A program made the position numbers and the translations under genes. The notes under the pieces were generated by a model. That model ran no database searches, was not told the origin of the DNA, and worked only from the letters and a program-made list of their open reading frames with translations. Of a stretch of 64,000 nucleotides of DNA, positions 18,319-27,581 are shown one piece after another. How positions within the stretch are numbered: position 1 is the first letter of the stretch; each line of letters starts with the position of its first letter. The stretch spans positions 124,001-188,000 of the forward strand of contig JARULB010000001.1 of the NCBI GenBank assembly GCA_029688905.1, read 5' to 3'. The stretch comes from Balneolales bacterium ANBcel1. Its GTDB lineage: Bacteria > Bacteroidota > Rhodothermia > Balneolales > Natronogracilivirgulaceae.

Positions 18319-18996
18319 TTAAAACAGTCCAAAATAGATACTGAGGGGAAGTCCGATGAACCCGGCGGCGATGATGACGGCCAGCACGAACGCAATACTG
18401 TAGATGACCGGGTTGGTTTTGCGGGACATCCATCCCAATGATTGAAATGAGCTCCATACACCGTGGCGCAAATGCATCCCCAGCAGGATCATGATGGCGA
18501 CGTAATAGACGGTGTAAAGCGGACTCTGAAATACCTCGGTCAGCCGCTGGTGGACATCATGCATCTCCACGCCTCCGACTACCGCCGTCTGGAAATCGTG
18601 AAAGGCAAAGGTGTTCAGGTGTGTGATGATAAACAGAAGAAGCAAAATGCCGGTCAGGATCATGGAACGTGAACTCCAGTTCTGGCGGCTCGGCTCACCT
18701 CTTGTCGCCTGAACGACATATCCTTCGGGACGCGCCCTGCGGCGTCCCAGCCAGATGGAGATGCCAAGCCAGGCATGGTACACAAAAAAGGCCAGCAGAC
18801 CCAGGCGAACCACCCACAACAGGGGGCCCAGCTGGTGGAGCGTATAGGAATAGGTGTTGATGGCGTCGGCACCGGCGAAATAGGTCAGGTTACCGATCAG
18901 GTGCACGATGATAAACAGAACCAGGCCAAGGCCCGTTACTCCTGTCGCTATCTTTCGTCCCACCTGGGAGTTCAAAAAAGTGGCTGCTTTCGACAT
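18319..18996 (-). CDS. sdhC: Succinate dehydrogenase cytochrome b subunit (single anchor)
   Basis: The 225-residue membrane protein anchors SdhAB and passes electrons to quinone via haem b. Five hydrophobic helices are visible, including 'GLGLVLFIIVHLIGNLTYFA', 'WVVRLGLLAFFVYHAWLGIS' and 'MILTGILLLLFIITHLNTFA', each with a likely haem-ligating His. The final helix is 'VIYSIAFVLAVIIAAGFIGL'. One large subunit with several haem-ligand histidines is the type B arrangement of Bacillus and Bacteroidota, which usually works with low-potential menaquinone. A menaquinone methyltransferase gene is present in the window. It is first in sdhCAB; its promoter should lie in the 495 bases upstream. Confidence 0.92.
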   Translation of the reverse strand: MSKAATFLNSQVGRKIATGVTGLGLVLFIIVHLIGNLTYFAGADAINTYSYTLHQLGPLLWVVRLGLLAFFVYHAWLGISIWLGRRRARPEGYVVQATRGEPSRQNWSSRSMILTGILLLLFIITHLNTFAFHDFQTAVVGGVEMHDVHQRLTEVFQSPLYTVYYVAIMILLGMHLRHGVWSSFQSLGWMSRKTNPVIYSIAFVLAVIIAAGFIGLPLSIYFGLF

Positions 18997-19491
18997 AGGG
19001 TTACAATACGTGTTTAAGGCAGTAATAGTGAATTAATAATCGCCGCAATATATAAAAAAGGGTAGATTCATGCGTGTTATCGCCACCTCTAAGCTCTTAT
19101 TTATATCAACTCTACACAAGCGGCTCTGTGGTGATGTCATCGGGACACAACATGGTCACAAGCTACTTCATAAGTATGAATATTCTGCGAAGATTCCCCC
19201 TGAAAGTGCCCTTTGCGGCGCCTCGCCCATCAATATTCATGGGTTGGAGGATTTTACACTAACCATATTATGGCCGTTCTTTGTATACTTGAACCAAAAT
19301 ATCACACCGGGGGACTGCAATGGCACTGCATGGTACCTCAGCAAACATTCATCCCCCTGACTCCCGCATGGACGATGGCTTCGCCAGCAGGAATTCCCGC
19401 CGGCCTGCAGCTCCCGGTTTTTTACCCTGCCTGACAGCGCGGAGCGTTGTGGCAACAAACAGCAAAGCTTTAACCTGTAACGCACAAGCTT
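18997..19491. other. Large intergenic region between sdhC and the mutase gene
   Basis: This 495-base stretch separates divergent sdhC and the phosphohexosamine mutase gene and must hold both promoters. Several short plus-strand open frames occur but none has protein character. I looked for tRNA, RNase P, SRP and tmRNA signatures and saw none. Its length leaves room for an unrecognised small RNA. Confidence 0.4.
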
Positions 19492-20838
19492 ATGTCATTG
19501 ATGGTCTCGATTTCCGGTATCCGCGGCATTTTCGGATCCGATCTCACCCCCCAGAACCTGACCCTTTACGCCTCGGCCTTCGGCACCTGGCTGAAGGGCG
19601 GAACCGTCGTCATCGGCCGCGACAGCCGGGTAACCGGGGAATTATGCGAACGCACCGTCACCGCAGCCCTGCAGGCCACCGGCTGCGATGTCATAACGCT
19701 GGGAATTGTTCCGACTCCAACGGTTGCCATGGCTGTTCTCCGGCACAAGGCACAGGGCGGGATTGTCATCTCTGCCAGCCATAACCCCGCTGAGTGGAAC
19801 GCGCTCAAGCTGCTCAACAGCAAAAGTGAGTTCCTGGACAGCAAACAGGGCAAACAGGTGATTGATATCGCCCGAAACCACAGTGTCGCATTCAGGAACT
19901 ATGAGGAAATCGGCACCGTGACCACCGACACCAAGGCACTGGAATTGCACATTGACGCTATCCTGGCCCTCCCTTACATCGATGAAAAAGCCATTGCCAA
20001 AGCCGATCTTTCGGTAGCTGTGGATGCGGTGAACGGCGCCGGCTCGCACGCCATTCCAAGGCTGCTGGAACGCCTGGGGGTACAGACCGTCCACACCATC
20101 CACTGCAAACCCGACGGGCGTTTCCCGCACAACCCCGAGCCGCTTCCCGAGCACCTCTCCGAAATCTGCGATCTCGTCAGTGAATCGGACAGCGACATCG
20201 GCTTTGTAACGGATCCCGATGCCGACCGGCTTGCCGTAGTGGATGAAAAAGGCCGCCTGATGGGGGAAGAGTATACCCAGGCCATCGCATTTGAGTTCAT
20301 GCTGAAACGGTCACCGGGTCCCGTAGCCACCAACCTCTCCTCTTCCAGGGTCACCGACGATGTCGCCGCCAGATACGGCCAGACCTGCCACCGCTCCGCC
20401 GTGGGCGAAATCAATGTCGTCAAAGAGATGCAGCGCACGGGAGCGGTTATCGGCGGTGAGGGGAACGGAGGCGTCATCAACCCCGACCTCCACTATGGCC
20501 GTGACGCACTGGTGGGCATAGCGATGATCCTGCAGTACATGGCCGAGGAGAAGAAACCCGCCTCGGAGATCCGCGCCTCCCTGCCGGACTATGTCATCAG
20601 CAAATCCAAAATGAACCTCGATGAACTGGATGCCGACGCCGTTCTGGCATCCGTGACTGAAGCGTATGCCGGAAGTCGTATCAACACCACAGATGGTGTG
20701 AAAATCGACTTTGACGATGGATGGGTACACCTGAGAAAATCCAATACCGAACCCATCATCCGGATCTATTCCGAAGCGGCAACCGCAGAAAAAGCCGAAG
20801 AACTGGCCAACGAAATCAAAATGAGGTTTTCCGGCTGA
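19492..20838 (+). CDS. glmM: Phosphoglucosamine mutase-type phosphohexomutase
   Basis: The 448-residue cytoplasmic enzyme belongs to the alpha-D-phosphohexomutases. It begins with the substrate loop 'SISGIRGIFGSDLTP'. The phosphoserine loop is 'GIVISASHNPAEWNALKL' with the catalytic Ser at residue 96. The metal loop is 'DPDADRLAVVD', the sugar-binding loop 'GGEGNGGVI', and the phosphate-binding loop 'RKSNTEPIIRIYSEA'. The most likely role is glucosamine-6-phosphate to glucosamine-1-phosphate conversion for UDP-GlcNAc. A phosphomannomutase or phosphoglucomutase activity cannot be excluded, since Bacteroidota-like members are poorly separated by sequence. It precedes yicC by 96 bases. Confidence 0.85.
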   Translation: MSLMVSISGIRGIFGSDLTPQNLTLYASAFGTWLKGGTVVIGRDSRVTGELCERTVTAALQATGCDVITLGIVPTPTVAMAVLRHKAQGGIVISASHNPAEWNALKLLNSKSEFLDSKQGKQVIDIARNHSVAFRNYEEIGTVTTDTKALELHIDAILALPYIDEKAIAKADLSVAVDAVNGAGSHAIPRLLERLGVQTVHTIHCKPDGRFPHNPEPLPEHLSEICDLVSESDSDIGFVTDPDADRLAVVDEKGRLMGEEYTQAIAFEFMLKRSPGPVATNLSSSRVTDDVAARYGQTCHRSAVGEINVVKEMQRTGAVIGGEGNGGVINPDLHYGRDALVGIAMILQYMAEEKKPASEIRASLPDYVISKSKMNLDELDADAVLASVTEAYAGSRINTTDGVKIDFDDGWVHLRKSNTEPIIRIYSEAATAEKAEELANEIKMRFSG

Positions 20839-20934
20839 CATTGACTTCCGCAGAAACTATCCGGATTTTCCAGACAGGCTGCCCGGGGCAAAGGACCCTG
20901 AAACGGCCGGTGAACGACTTATCCCAATACACGT

Positions 20935-21816
20935 ATGCTTGAATCCATGACCGGCTACGGCCGGGGTGAACACACATCCGAAAACATTCGCGCCATCGTT
21001 GAAATCCGATCTGTAAACTACCGGTACAGCGAGATTTCAATGAAGCTACCGTCCCATCTCCAAATTTATGAGCAGCCGCTCAGAGAGGTGGTCCAGAGAG
21101 CGCTCACACGGGGAAAGATAAGTCTGACTGCCGACGTTGACTTCAAGCAGGCCGCCCCTTCCGAAGCGCACATTCGCGAAGAGGCGCTGGAACAGAAAAT
21201 CGGAATTCTGGAGAAAGTGCGCTGGAAAGCCGGTATTGAAGAGCCGCTCAAACTGGAACACCTGCTTGTATTTGAAGAGCTTTTTGAAGAGACCGAAAAC
21301 GATCCGGAGGTCAGGGAGAGGCAGTACATGGTGCTTGCCAGGGCCGTTGAAACCGCAGTGGAAGAACTGATCAAAATGCGGCGCCACGAGGGAGCAAATC
21401 TGCAAAAGGATCTCGCGGAGCGGATGCGTCTGCTGCGCACTCTGTGTGACCATATCCGGGACAACGAGAAGGAGCGTATTCCCGAAGCCCGTAAACGCCT
21501 GAACGACCGGCTCGAGCACCTGATAGACGACGGACGGGTGGATCAGGACCGGCTGGAGCAGGAAATTGCAATCATCGCCGACCGCCTGGACATCTCCGAG
21601 GAGCTGGTTCGCATGGACTCCCACATCTCCTATTTCACCGAATGTATTGAGAACAGCTCCTCGCAGGGCAAGAAACTGAATTTCATACTGCAGGAGATGC
21701 ACCGGGAGGTGAACACGATCGGCTCCAAAGCCAACGATTCGGAGATCTCCCGAAAAGTGGTGGATATGAAGGAAATCATCGAAAACATCAGAGAACAAAT
21801 ACAGAATATCGCGTGA
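20935..21816 (+). CDS. YicC-family endoribonuclease
   Basis: The 293-residue protein starts 'MLESMTGYGRGE', the YicC hallmark, and contains 'EIRSVNYRYSEISMKLP' in the N-terminal domain. Its C-terminal DUF1732 domain has 'RLDISEELVRMDSHISYF' and 'GKKLNFILQEMHREVNTIGS'. YicC proteins are hexameric endoribonucleases that cut RNA such as the small RNA RyhB in E. coli. Here it stands first in the conserved yicC-gmk-rpoZ-coaBC run. Its stop codon overlaps the GTG start of gmk within GTGA, so the two are translationally coupled. Confidence 0.93.
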   Translation: MLESMTGYGRGEHTSENIRAIVEIRSVNYRYSEISMKLPSHLQIYEQPLREVVQRALTRGKISLTADVDFKQAAPSEAHIREEALEQKIGILEKVRWKAGIEEPLKLEHLLVFEELFEETENDPEVRERQYMVLARAVETAVEELIKMRRHEGANLQKDLAERMRLLRTLCDHIRDNEKERIPEARKRLNDRLEHLIDDGRVDQDRLEQEIAIIADRLDISEELVRMDSHISYFTECIENSSSQGKKLNFILQEMHREVNTIGSKANDSEISRKVVDMKEIIENIREQIQNIA

Positions 21817-22427
21817 ATCAGCAGAACCCGCCATCTCCCGGCAATACCGAAAAAGGAAAAGTGATCATTCTCGTTGCGCCGAGCGGAGCGGGTAAAACCA
21901 CCCTGGCCCGAAGACTCCTGGACGATTTTTCCAACCTCAAGTTTTCGGTATCCGCAACCACCCGTCCGCCCAGAAATCATGAAATCGACGGACACGATTA
22001 CCACTTCATGAGCAACAACGAATTCGATGATGCCGTCTCCGAAAACGCGTTCCTGGAATGGGAGGAGTTTTACGGTGGAAAGCGGTACGGCACGCTCCAT
22101 AAAGAAGTTGAAAAAGAGCTGAATAAAGGATATTTTGTCCTGTTCGATATCGAAGTAAAAGGAGCGCTGAACGTCAAGGCGCAATACGGAGACGACGCCC
22201 TGGCCGTGTTTATCAAACCACCGTCCGACGAAGTTTTGATAGAGCGGTTGAAAAACAGGGGAACGGAATCTGAAGAGTCTCTGCAATTGCGACTGGACCG
22301 TGCCCGGATGGAGCTCGGGTTCGCCGACCGGTTTGACCATGTCATCATCAATGATCAGCTGGCCGACTGTTACCGCAAGCTTCACGGCATCGTTTCCGCC
22401 TTTATGAATCAATCCAGTACCAACTGA
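21813..22427 (+). CDS. gmk: Guanylate kinase
   Basis: The 204-residue enzyme phosphorylates GMP to GDP. The P-loop is 'VAPSGAGKTTLARRLL', and the GMP-binding segment is 'FSVSATTRPPRNHEIDGHDY'. The 'FLEWEEFYGGKRYGT' lid and 'FDIEVKGALNVKAQYG' strand follow. Translation begins at GTG (21813), which shares its last bases with the yicC stop (GTGA); no ATG lies before the P-loop in the frame. The N-terminal 15 residues are a short polar extension. It is essential nucleotide metabolism and sits in its standard neighbourhood. Confidence 0.95.
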   Translation: MNQQNPPSPGNTEKGKVIILVAPSGAGKTTLARRLLDDFSNLKFSVSATTRPPRNHEIDGHDYHFMSNNEFDDAVSENAFLEWEEFYGGKRYGTLHKEVEKELNKGYFVLFDIEVKGALNVKAQYGDDALAVFIKPPSDEVLIERLKNRGTESEESLQLRLDRARMELGFADRFDHVIINDQLADCYRKLHGIVSAFMNQSSTN

Positions 22428-22438
22428 CGGTTATTACC

Positions 22439-22744
22439 ATGGGAGTCAAGTCGTTAAATCTTGAAAAAATTCAGGAAACCACCGGCAACGTCTACGAAGG
22501 CATTGTCATTCTTTCGAAACGCGCACGCCAGATAGCGGCGCAGGAGAAGATGGAGCTCGACGAAAAGCTCAAGTATTTTGAGGGTTTCGAGGACGAAGAG
22601 GAGTACACGTTCAACGAGGAGCAGGAGCGCATCACCAAAGAGTATGAGGCCCGGAAACACCCCACGCAACGCTCTATCAACGAGTTGCTGGAGGATAACA
22701 TCTATTACCGCAAGCCGGAATCCGAATCCGACGATTCCCACTGA
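22439..22744 (+). CDS. rpoZ: RNA polymerase omega subunit (Bacteroidota type)
   Basis: The 101-residue protein has the omega/Rpb6 core 'GNVYEGIVILSKRARQIAAQ' with the conserved Arg-Ala-Arg-Gln-Ile, followed by an acidic helix and 'RKHPTQRSINELLEDNIYYR'. Omega helps assemble and stabilise the beta-prime subunit. The sequence is of the diverged Bacteroidota kind, recognised mainly from position between gmk and coaBC. The gaps are 11 bases before and 5 bases after, so it is part of the operon. Confidence 0.88.
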   Translation: MGVKSLNLEKIQETTGNVYEGIVILSKRARQIAAQEKMELDEKLKYFEGFEDEEEYTFNEEQERITKEYEARKHPTQRSINELLEDNIYYRKPESESDDSH

Positions 22745-22749
22745 TCGTC

Positions 22750-24111
22750 ATGTTGCGCGGCAGACATATCGTCATCGGGGTCACCGGTGGCATTGCCGCC
22801 TATAAAGCGGCTTATCTCGTTCGCAGGCTGCAGGAGGCCGGGGCCGAAGTTCGAGTAACAATGACCGATGCGGCCATGCGGTTTGTCGGCCGCGACACCT
22901 TTGCCGCCATCACGCGACACACCGTGCCCGTCCGGATTTTCCCCGAAAACAGCTCCGGGATCAGTGATAACTGGACGCAGCATATTCAGTGGGCCGAATG
23001 GGCGGACATCATGGTCATCGCTCCCTGTACTGCCAACACCCTGGCAAAGGTCGTCCATGGTTTCTCCGACTCGATGCTGACGGCCACCATCCTGGCGGCC
23101 CGCTGTCCCGTTCTGATCTGTCCGACCATGGACGGTGAAATGTTCCATGCTCCGGCTACCCGTGCCAACCTTCAGGCCGCCGAAAACCTCGGTTTCCATC
23201 TCATGATGCCCGACGAAGGCTACCTCGCCAGTGGAATGCAGGGCGTCGGCCGCTTGCCCGATCCGGAAGCCATCATCCCGGAGATCGAACGAATTCTTTC
23301 CGTTTCCCGCGCACCGGATAGCCAAGGCCCGCAGTCACACCGGTCCGACGAACCATCCTCAGCGGATGAGCCGGCTGCAAAGGCCGATCCGGGAAACCCC
23401 TCATCCGGAAGCGATCCATCAGCGCAGAAACCGGCCGCCGGGACTTCCGCCCATCCCCTTTCCGGCAAAACCGTTCTGGTAACCGCCGGTGCCACCCGCG
23501 AATACCTGGACCCGGTCCGTTTTCTCTCCAACCCATCCACTGGAAAAATGGGGTTTGCAATGGCGGAAGCGGCGGCATCCCTCGGCGCGGAAGTGACATT
23601 GCTCCATGCAGAATCGGCCGACCTCTCCCGACTCACCCCGGGCATCCGAACCAAATCATTCACCGATGCCACAAATCTGTTTGAATCCGTCAAGAAACAC
23701 GCTTCTGCGGATATGATTATCATGACGGCCGCGGTCTCCGATTTCCGGCCGGCGCAAACCAGTACCCGGAAAGTAAAAAAGAACCGGGCGGAAATGCACA
23801 TACCTCTGGAACGCAACCCGGACATTCTCGAGTGGATCGGAGAGCAGCGCAGCGATCGGCAGGTGATCATCGGTTTTGCCATGGAAACTGAAAATCTGCT
23901 GCAACAGGCAAGGGAAAAACGTATCCGTAAAAAAGCGGACTGGATCGTGGCCAATGATCTCTCTTCCGGCGAATCCGGGTTTGCCATCGACACCAACCGG
24001 GTCATACTCGTCGGGACCCATCAGGAAATTCCTTTTAAAGGCTCGAAACGCGAAGTGGCGCAACGGGTTTTACATCATATCCTTGAACCGGAAAGAGCCT
24101 CCTCTGCCTGA
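22750..24111 (+). CDS. coaBC: Bifunctional phosphopantothenoylcysteine decarboxylase/synthetase
   Basis: The 453-residue enzyme performs two CoA steps: CoaB joins cysteine to 4'-phosphopantothenate using CTP, and CoaC decarboxylates the product with FMN. The CoaC half shows 'VIGVTGGIAAYKAAYLVRRL', the 'APCTANTLAKVVHGFSDSML' segment and 'PTMDGEMFHAPA'. The CoaB half begins 'LSGKTVLVTAGATREYLDPV' with 'FLSNPSTGKMG', and has 'AVSDFRPAQ' and 'ANDLSSGESGF'. Oddly, a disordered Ser/Pro/Ala/Asp-rich linker of about 50 residues (about 187-235, bases 23308-23456) joins them, where most homologs have only a few residues. The N-terminal active-site His is not obvious by eye; 'TQHIQWAEWAD' is the likely location. 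Confidence 0.93.
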   Translation: MLRGRHIVIGVTGGIAAYKAAYLVRRLQEAGAEVRVTMTDAAMRFVGRDTFAAITRHTVPVRIFPENSSGISDNWTQHIQWAEWADIMVIAPCTANTLAKVVHGFSDSMLTATILAARCPVLICPTMDGEMFHAPATRANLQAAENLGFHLMMPDEGYLASGMQGVGRLPDPEAIIPEIERILSVSRAPDSQGPQSHRSDEPSSADEPAAKADPGNPSSGSDPSAQKPAAGTSAHPLSGKTVLVTAGATREYLDPVRFLSNPSTGKMGFAMAEAAASLGAEVTLLHAESADLSRLTPGIRTKSFTDATNLFESVKKHASADMIIMTAAVSDFRPAQTSTRKVKKNRAEMHIPLERNPDILEWIGEQRSDRQVIIGFAMETENLLQQAREKRIRKKADWIVANDLSSGESGFAIDTNRVILVGTHQEIPFKGSKREVAQRVLHHILEPERASSA

Positions 24112-24137
24112 ATGTTGACCTACCGCCTGGATCCTGC

Positions 24138-25115
24138 ATGAACCCGATATTCCTGTCACCTGCCAACCAGAACAAAGCGCTGCTTTGGCTGCTGGGCAGC
24201 TCATGCATCATCGCATTCGTACTCCTACTCACCCTGCCGGCCGAACCCCGCCAGGGACTGCGTGATCTGGCCGGCGCCGACTCCCTGATTCGTCAGGAGC
24301 TTGCACTCTTTAACATCCCTGACGAACAGGTTCGCGTTTTTGAGTATCCCGTAACCGATCAGTTCACCCGCAAACACTACCGGGTTGACCTCCCTCCCCA
24401 GGTTTCCAAAACGCATCTGCACGCCGAGTTGAAGCAACTGCTGCGGAATCGGCGAATCGGAACCATCGGGTATGTTGATGTACCAGCCGATGAGATGACG
24501 CTGCACCTGATTTACCGCGACAAGGTGATCCGAAGTCTGGAGCTGCGAACAGACCACCAGCTGGTGCGGATACCACATCCGGCCAGGATATACATATACT
24601 TCAATCAGCGGCCCGGAGCGGCCCAGATCAACCGCATTCGCGCGCTCAACATCCCGACAGGCATCGTATTACGGTCGGCATCACCCAGGGAACTCTCCGG
24701 ATGGGCGGATCAGCTGCCGGATGAGATGCGCCCCGCCTGGGTATGGTATGATGACGGCCGATCCACATACCGCCACACGGAACTGACCGACCCCGGATTG
24801 CGCCAGGCGCTGGATGCCGTGCAACGGGTTATGGATAATCCCCGCCTTCTGGCTTTCGGCGACCCGGATGCGGAGGGGCACAGTGATCGGTTTCAGGAGC
24901 TGGATATAGCCATTGACGACGGTTCGGAAATGATGATTGTCGGCAGTGTTGACCGGTTCGAATTTGACCGCAGCATGCTGGCCTACTCCCGGCTGGCACG
25001 TCAGGCCGGCAGACCGCAGCTGCTTGTCAGGAGCACGGAACAGAATCTTGATTGGCTGGAGGAGTGGATTCCCCGCATACGACGCGGGGGTGTGGTTTTC
25101 GTAAACGCTTCATGA
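24138..25115 (+). CDS. Membrane-anchored protein of unknown function
   Basis: I do not recognise this 325-residue protein. It has one membrane helix (about residues 14-34, 'LLWLLGSSCIIAFVLLLTLP') and a long periplasmic part. The middle reads 'IYIYFNQRPGAAQINRIRAL' and 'IPTGIVLRSASPRELSGWAD', and the end 'IRRGGVVFVNAS'. The alternation of short hydrophobic strands with helices, and a pattern like 'ALNIPTGIVL', vaguely recalls divergent polysaccharide deacetylase-like proteins (YibQ type). No catalytic motif is visible, so I do not assign it. It starts 26 bases after coaBC and ends 18 bases before a lipase gene, so it is probably cotranscribed with both. Confidence 0.75.
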   Translation: MNPIFLSPANQNKALLWLLGSSCIIAFVLLLTLPAEPRQGLRDLAGADSLIRQELALFNIPDEQVRVFEYPVTDQFTRKHYRVDLPPQVSKTHLHAELKQLLRNRRIGTIGYVDVPADEMTLHLIYRDKVIRSLELRTDHQLVRIPHPARIYIYFNQRPGAAQINRIRALNIPTGIVLRSASPRELSGWADQLPDEMRPAWVWYDDGRSTYRHTELTDPGLRQALDAVQRVMDNPRLLAFGDPDAEGHSDRFQELDIAIDDGSEMMIVGSVDRFEFDRSMLAYSRLARQAGRPQLLVRSTEQNLDWLEEWIPRIRRGGVVFVNAS

Positions 25116-25133
25116 TATCTCCCGAGAGGATGG

Positions 25134-25985
25134 ATGATGAAATCCGATGCTGATACCAGGTCCCGGCTGCAGACGCGGGAAATGCCGCAACCGGAAATCT
25201 ATCCGGTTGCCCATCCTGTTCTGCTCTGCCACGGATATGGGACCATCGCGGGGTTCATCACCCCCTCCCCGCTGCATAAAGTCTGCATGCACATGCGCAA
25301 GCACGGCATCCGGGCCTATGCTCCCAATGTGGTTCCTTACGGGAAAATTGAGGTGCGTGCCGCAGGCTGGCTGAAAACCCTGGGCGTTATTCTTAAGCAG
25401 ACCGGCGCCCGAAAAGTGCACATCGTTGCCTACAGCATGGGCGGACTCGATGCCCGGTACATGATTCACCGCCACAACCTCGGCGATGTTGTCGCGTCGC
25501 TGACCACCATTGCCGCGCCGCACAAAGGCTCCTCGCTGGCCGATATCGCTCTGGATACCCCGGATACCGTCAGAAAGCAGCTTCTCAAGATCAACGACCT
25601 GGTGGGCAACAAGATATATCCCTCCATTGCCAGTGATACCAAGGGTGCGCTGGAGCAGCTCACCCGCCGCCATGTCGTCGACACCTTCAACCGGCAGATC
25701 CGGGATGTACCGGGTATTCCCTACTACTCCTTTTCAGCGGCTTGCGGGAAAGGGACCGGCGAAAAAATTAACCCGACGCTGATGCTCTTCAATCGCCTGA
25801 TCCACGAGCATGAAGGTATCAACGACGGTTTTGTAAGCCGTGAAAGTGCCGTTTATGGCGATCATATCCGAACCACAAGCCTGTCGCACCTCGAACAGAT
25901 CAAAGTCGGGCTCATGCGTGAGCACAAGAAAGAGTGGTTCCTTTTTTGGGAGGATGTGATGCAGCTGTTGCTGGAAACCGGGTAA
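25134..25985 (+). CDS. Lipase-type alpha/beta hydrolase
   Basis: The 283-residue protein has the lipase fold: the oxyanion strand 'HPVLLCHGYGTIAGF', the nucleophile elbow 'HIVAYSMGGLDARYMI' (Ser in Ala-Tyr-Ser-Met-Gly), the catalytic Asp in 'INDGFVSRESAVYG' and the His in 'SLSHLEQIKVG'. The pattern resembles the triacylglycerol lipases of family I and PGAP1-like esterases. No signal peptide is present, so it should act in the cytoplasm or be exported by another route. A ribosome-binding GAGAGGA lies a few bases upstream of the start. It is the last plus-strand gene of this run and converges with surE. Confidence 0.82.
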   Translation: MMKSDADTRSRLQTREMPQPEIYPVAHPVLLCHGYGTIAGFITPSPLHKVCMHMRKHGIRAYAPNVVPYGKIEVRAAGWLKTLGVILKQTGARKVHIVAYSMGGLDARYMIHRHNLGDVVASLTTIAAPHKGSSLADIALDTPDTVRKQLLKINDLVGNKIYPSIASDTKGALEQLTRRHVVDTFNRQIRDVPGIPYYSFSAACGKGTGEKINPTLMLFNRLIHEHEGINDGFVSRESAVYGDHIRTTSLSHLEQIKVGLMREHKKEWFLFWEDVMQLLLETG

Positions 25986-25987
25986 CC

Positions 25988-26761
25988 TTACTCCGGTTCG
26001 GTGCCCTGCTGGTCAAAAAAGGTGTGGGCGGTAAGATCGTACTGAATCGGGGTGATGGTGGCATATCCCTTCTGAAGCAGGTTGAGGTCGAAATCCTCGC
26101 CCGCATCCAGAATTTCCAGACGCCCGGTAATCCAGAAATAAGGCTTGTTGTGCGGATCAATACGGCCTTCAAACTCCTCCACATAGCGGCTTCTGGCCTG
26201 TTTTGCCCAGCGAAGCCCCTTGAGGGGACCGGCCGGAGCATTCACATTCAGCGTGATTCCCGCAGGCAGGCCCTTGTCCAGGACAAACCGGATGGCCCTG
26301 GACGCCGCCTCGCAGGCTCCGGACAGGTCGGCCGACTCGGAAAACTCCGTACAGCTCACGGCGATGGAGGGATATCCCAAAATCGTGCCCTCGGTGGCCG
26401 CACTCACCGTTCCGGAATAAATGATGTTGATACCGGCATTGGACCCATGGTTGATACCGCTCAGCACCAGATCCGGTTTCCGCTCCATGAGTTTGTCATG
26501 CCCCAGCTTTACACAGTCGGCCGGAGTTCCGTTCACCGCCTGGCCCTGCATTTTGGAGTTGATTTTGAACGGCGTCACACGCAGGGGATCGGATACAGTA
26601 ATGGCGTGCCCCACAGCGCTTTGCTGTCGATCAGGGGCGATTACCGACACCTCGCCGAACTGTTTGGCCACTTCGGCCAGCGCCCGGATTCCCGGGGAAA
26701 AAATTCCATCGTCATTGCAAACCAGGATCAACCGGTTCGGGTCATAATGGCTGTTACTCAT
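25988..26761 (-). CDS. surE: 5'/3'-nucleotidase SurE
   Basis: The 257-residue metal-dependent phosphatase removes phosphate from nucleoside monophosphates. The metal site is '[13 protein letters not shown]' with paired Asp residues, a conserved Ser lies in '[13 protein letters not shown]', and '[20 protein letters not shown]' gives the Asn ligand region. The C-terminal part has '[19 protein letters not shown]'-like family features in a slightly changed form ('[19 protein letters not shown]'). Its start ATG overlaps the panB stop by 8 bases, so it is the last gene of a fabZ-panB-surE unit. Cytoplasmic; proposed roles include nucleotide balance under stress. Confidence 0.94.
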   Translation of the reverse strand: MSNSHYDPNRLILVCNDDGIFSPGIRALAEVAKQFGEVSVIAPDRQQSAVGHAITVSDPLRVTPFKINSKMQGQAVNGTPADCVKLGHDKLMERKPDLVLSGINHGSNAGINIIYSGTVSAATEGTILGYPSIAVSCTEFSESADLSGACEAASRAIRFVLDKGLPAGITLNVNAPAGPLKGLRWAKQARSRYVEEFEGRIDPHNKPYFWITGRLEILDAGEDFDLNLLQKGYATITPIQYDLTAHTFFDQQGTEPE

Positions 26762-27581
26762 ACTGCTCAGTCTCGTCTGGAAATGCTCCGCTTTTCACAT
26801 CGGAATGGTATTGTTGGATGGCGCCGGTCATGGTTGTGTGAAGATCGGCGTAACGCCGCAGAAACCTCGGACTAAAATCCTTGTTCAGCCCCAGCATATC
26901 ATGGGCGACGAGCACCTGTCCGTCGCAACCCGCACCGGCACCGATCCCTATGGTGGGGATGGAGAGTTCGGAAGTGACTTTAGCTGCAAGCCTGGCGGGA
27001 ATTTTCTCAAGCACGATGGCAAAACAGCCGGCCTTTTCCAGCTGCCGCGCATCGGTCACCAGCTGTTCGGCCTCTTCACTTTCGGTAGCCCTGACCTTGT
27101 AGGTCCCGAACTTGTAGATGCTTTGAGGGGTAAGGCCAAGGTGACCCATTACCGGAATACCGGCATCCACGATTTTTTTTATCGTCGGTGCAAGAGCGGT
27201 ACCTCCCTCGAGTTTTACCGCATGGGCCCCGGCCTCCTTCATCATCCGTCCCGCGCTTTCCAGGGCTCCGGTATCGGTAACCTGATAGCTCATGAACGGC
27301 AGGTCAGCCACCACCAGGGCGTGATCCACTCCCCTGGTCACACAGGCGGTGTGGTAAATCATCTGTTCCAGGGTTATCGGAATGGTGGTGTCGTGGCCCG
27401 CCATCACATTGCTGGCCGAATCGCCAACCAGAATAATGTCGATGCCGGCCTGGTCAACAATGCGCGCCATGGTGAAATCGTAGGCCGTGAGCATACTGAT
27501 TTTCTCTTCGCGCCCCTTCATTTCGACAACGGTGCGGGTGGTAATTTTCGGACTGAGTGCCGATCCTGACTGGGTGCTCAT
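26754..27581 (-). CDS. panB: Ketopantoate hydroxymethyltransferase
   Basis: The 275-residue enzyme transfers a hydroxymethyl group from methylene-tetrahydrofolate to alpha-ketoisovalerate, giving ketopantoate for pantothenate. The TIM-barrel signature strands are '[20 protein letters not shown]', '[20 protein letters not shown]', 'LPFMSYQV', 'AVKLEGG', 'GHLGLTPQS' and '[20 protein letters not shown]'. All metal and substrate positions look intact. The gene overlaps fabZ by ATGA (4 bases) and surE by 8 bases. Together with coaX and coaBC it gives several steps of the CoA pathway within this window. Confidence 0.95.
   Translation of the reverse strand: MSTQSGSALSPKITTRTVVEMKGREEKISMLTAYDFTMARIVDQAGIDIILVGDSASNVMAGHDTTIPITLEQMIYHTACVTRGVDHALVVADLPFMSYQVTDTGALESAGRMMKEAGAHAVKLEGGTALAPTIKKIVDAGIPVMGHLGLTPQSIYKFGTYKVRATESEEAEQLVTDARQLEKAGCFAIVLEKIPARLAAKVTSELSIPTIGIGAGAGCDGQVLVAHDMLGLNKDFSPRFLRRYADLHTTMTGAIQQYHSDVKSGAFPDETEQYE

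Noticed and set aside
18997-19491. Possible structural RNA in the sdhC-mutase gap
   Set aside because: No motifs of tmRNA, RNase P, SRP or tRNA were seen; length alone is not evidence.
25934-26875. 313-residue plus-strand open frame opposite surE
   Set aside because: Antisense shadow; surE and panB on the other strand have complete motifs.
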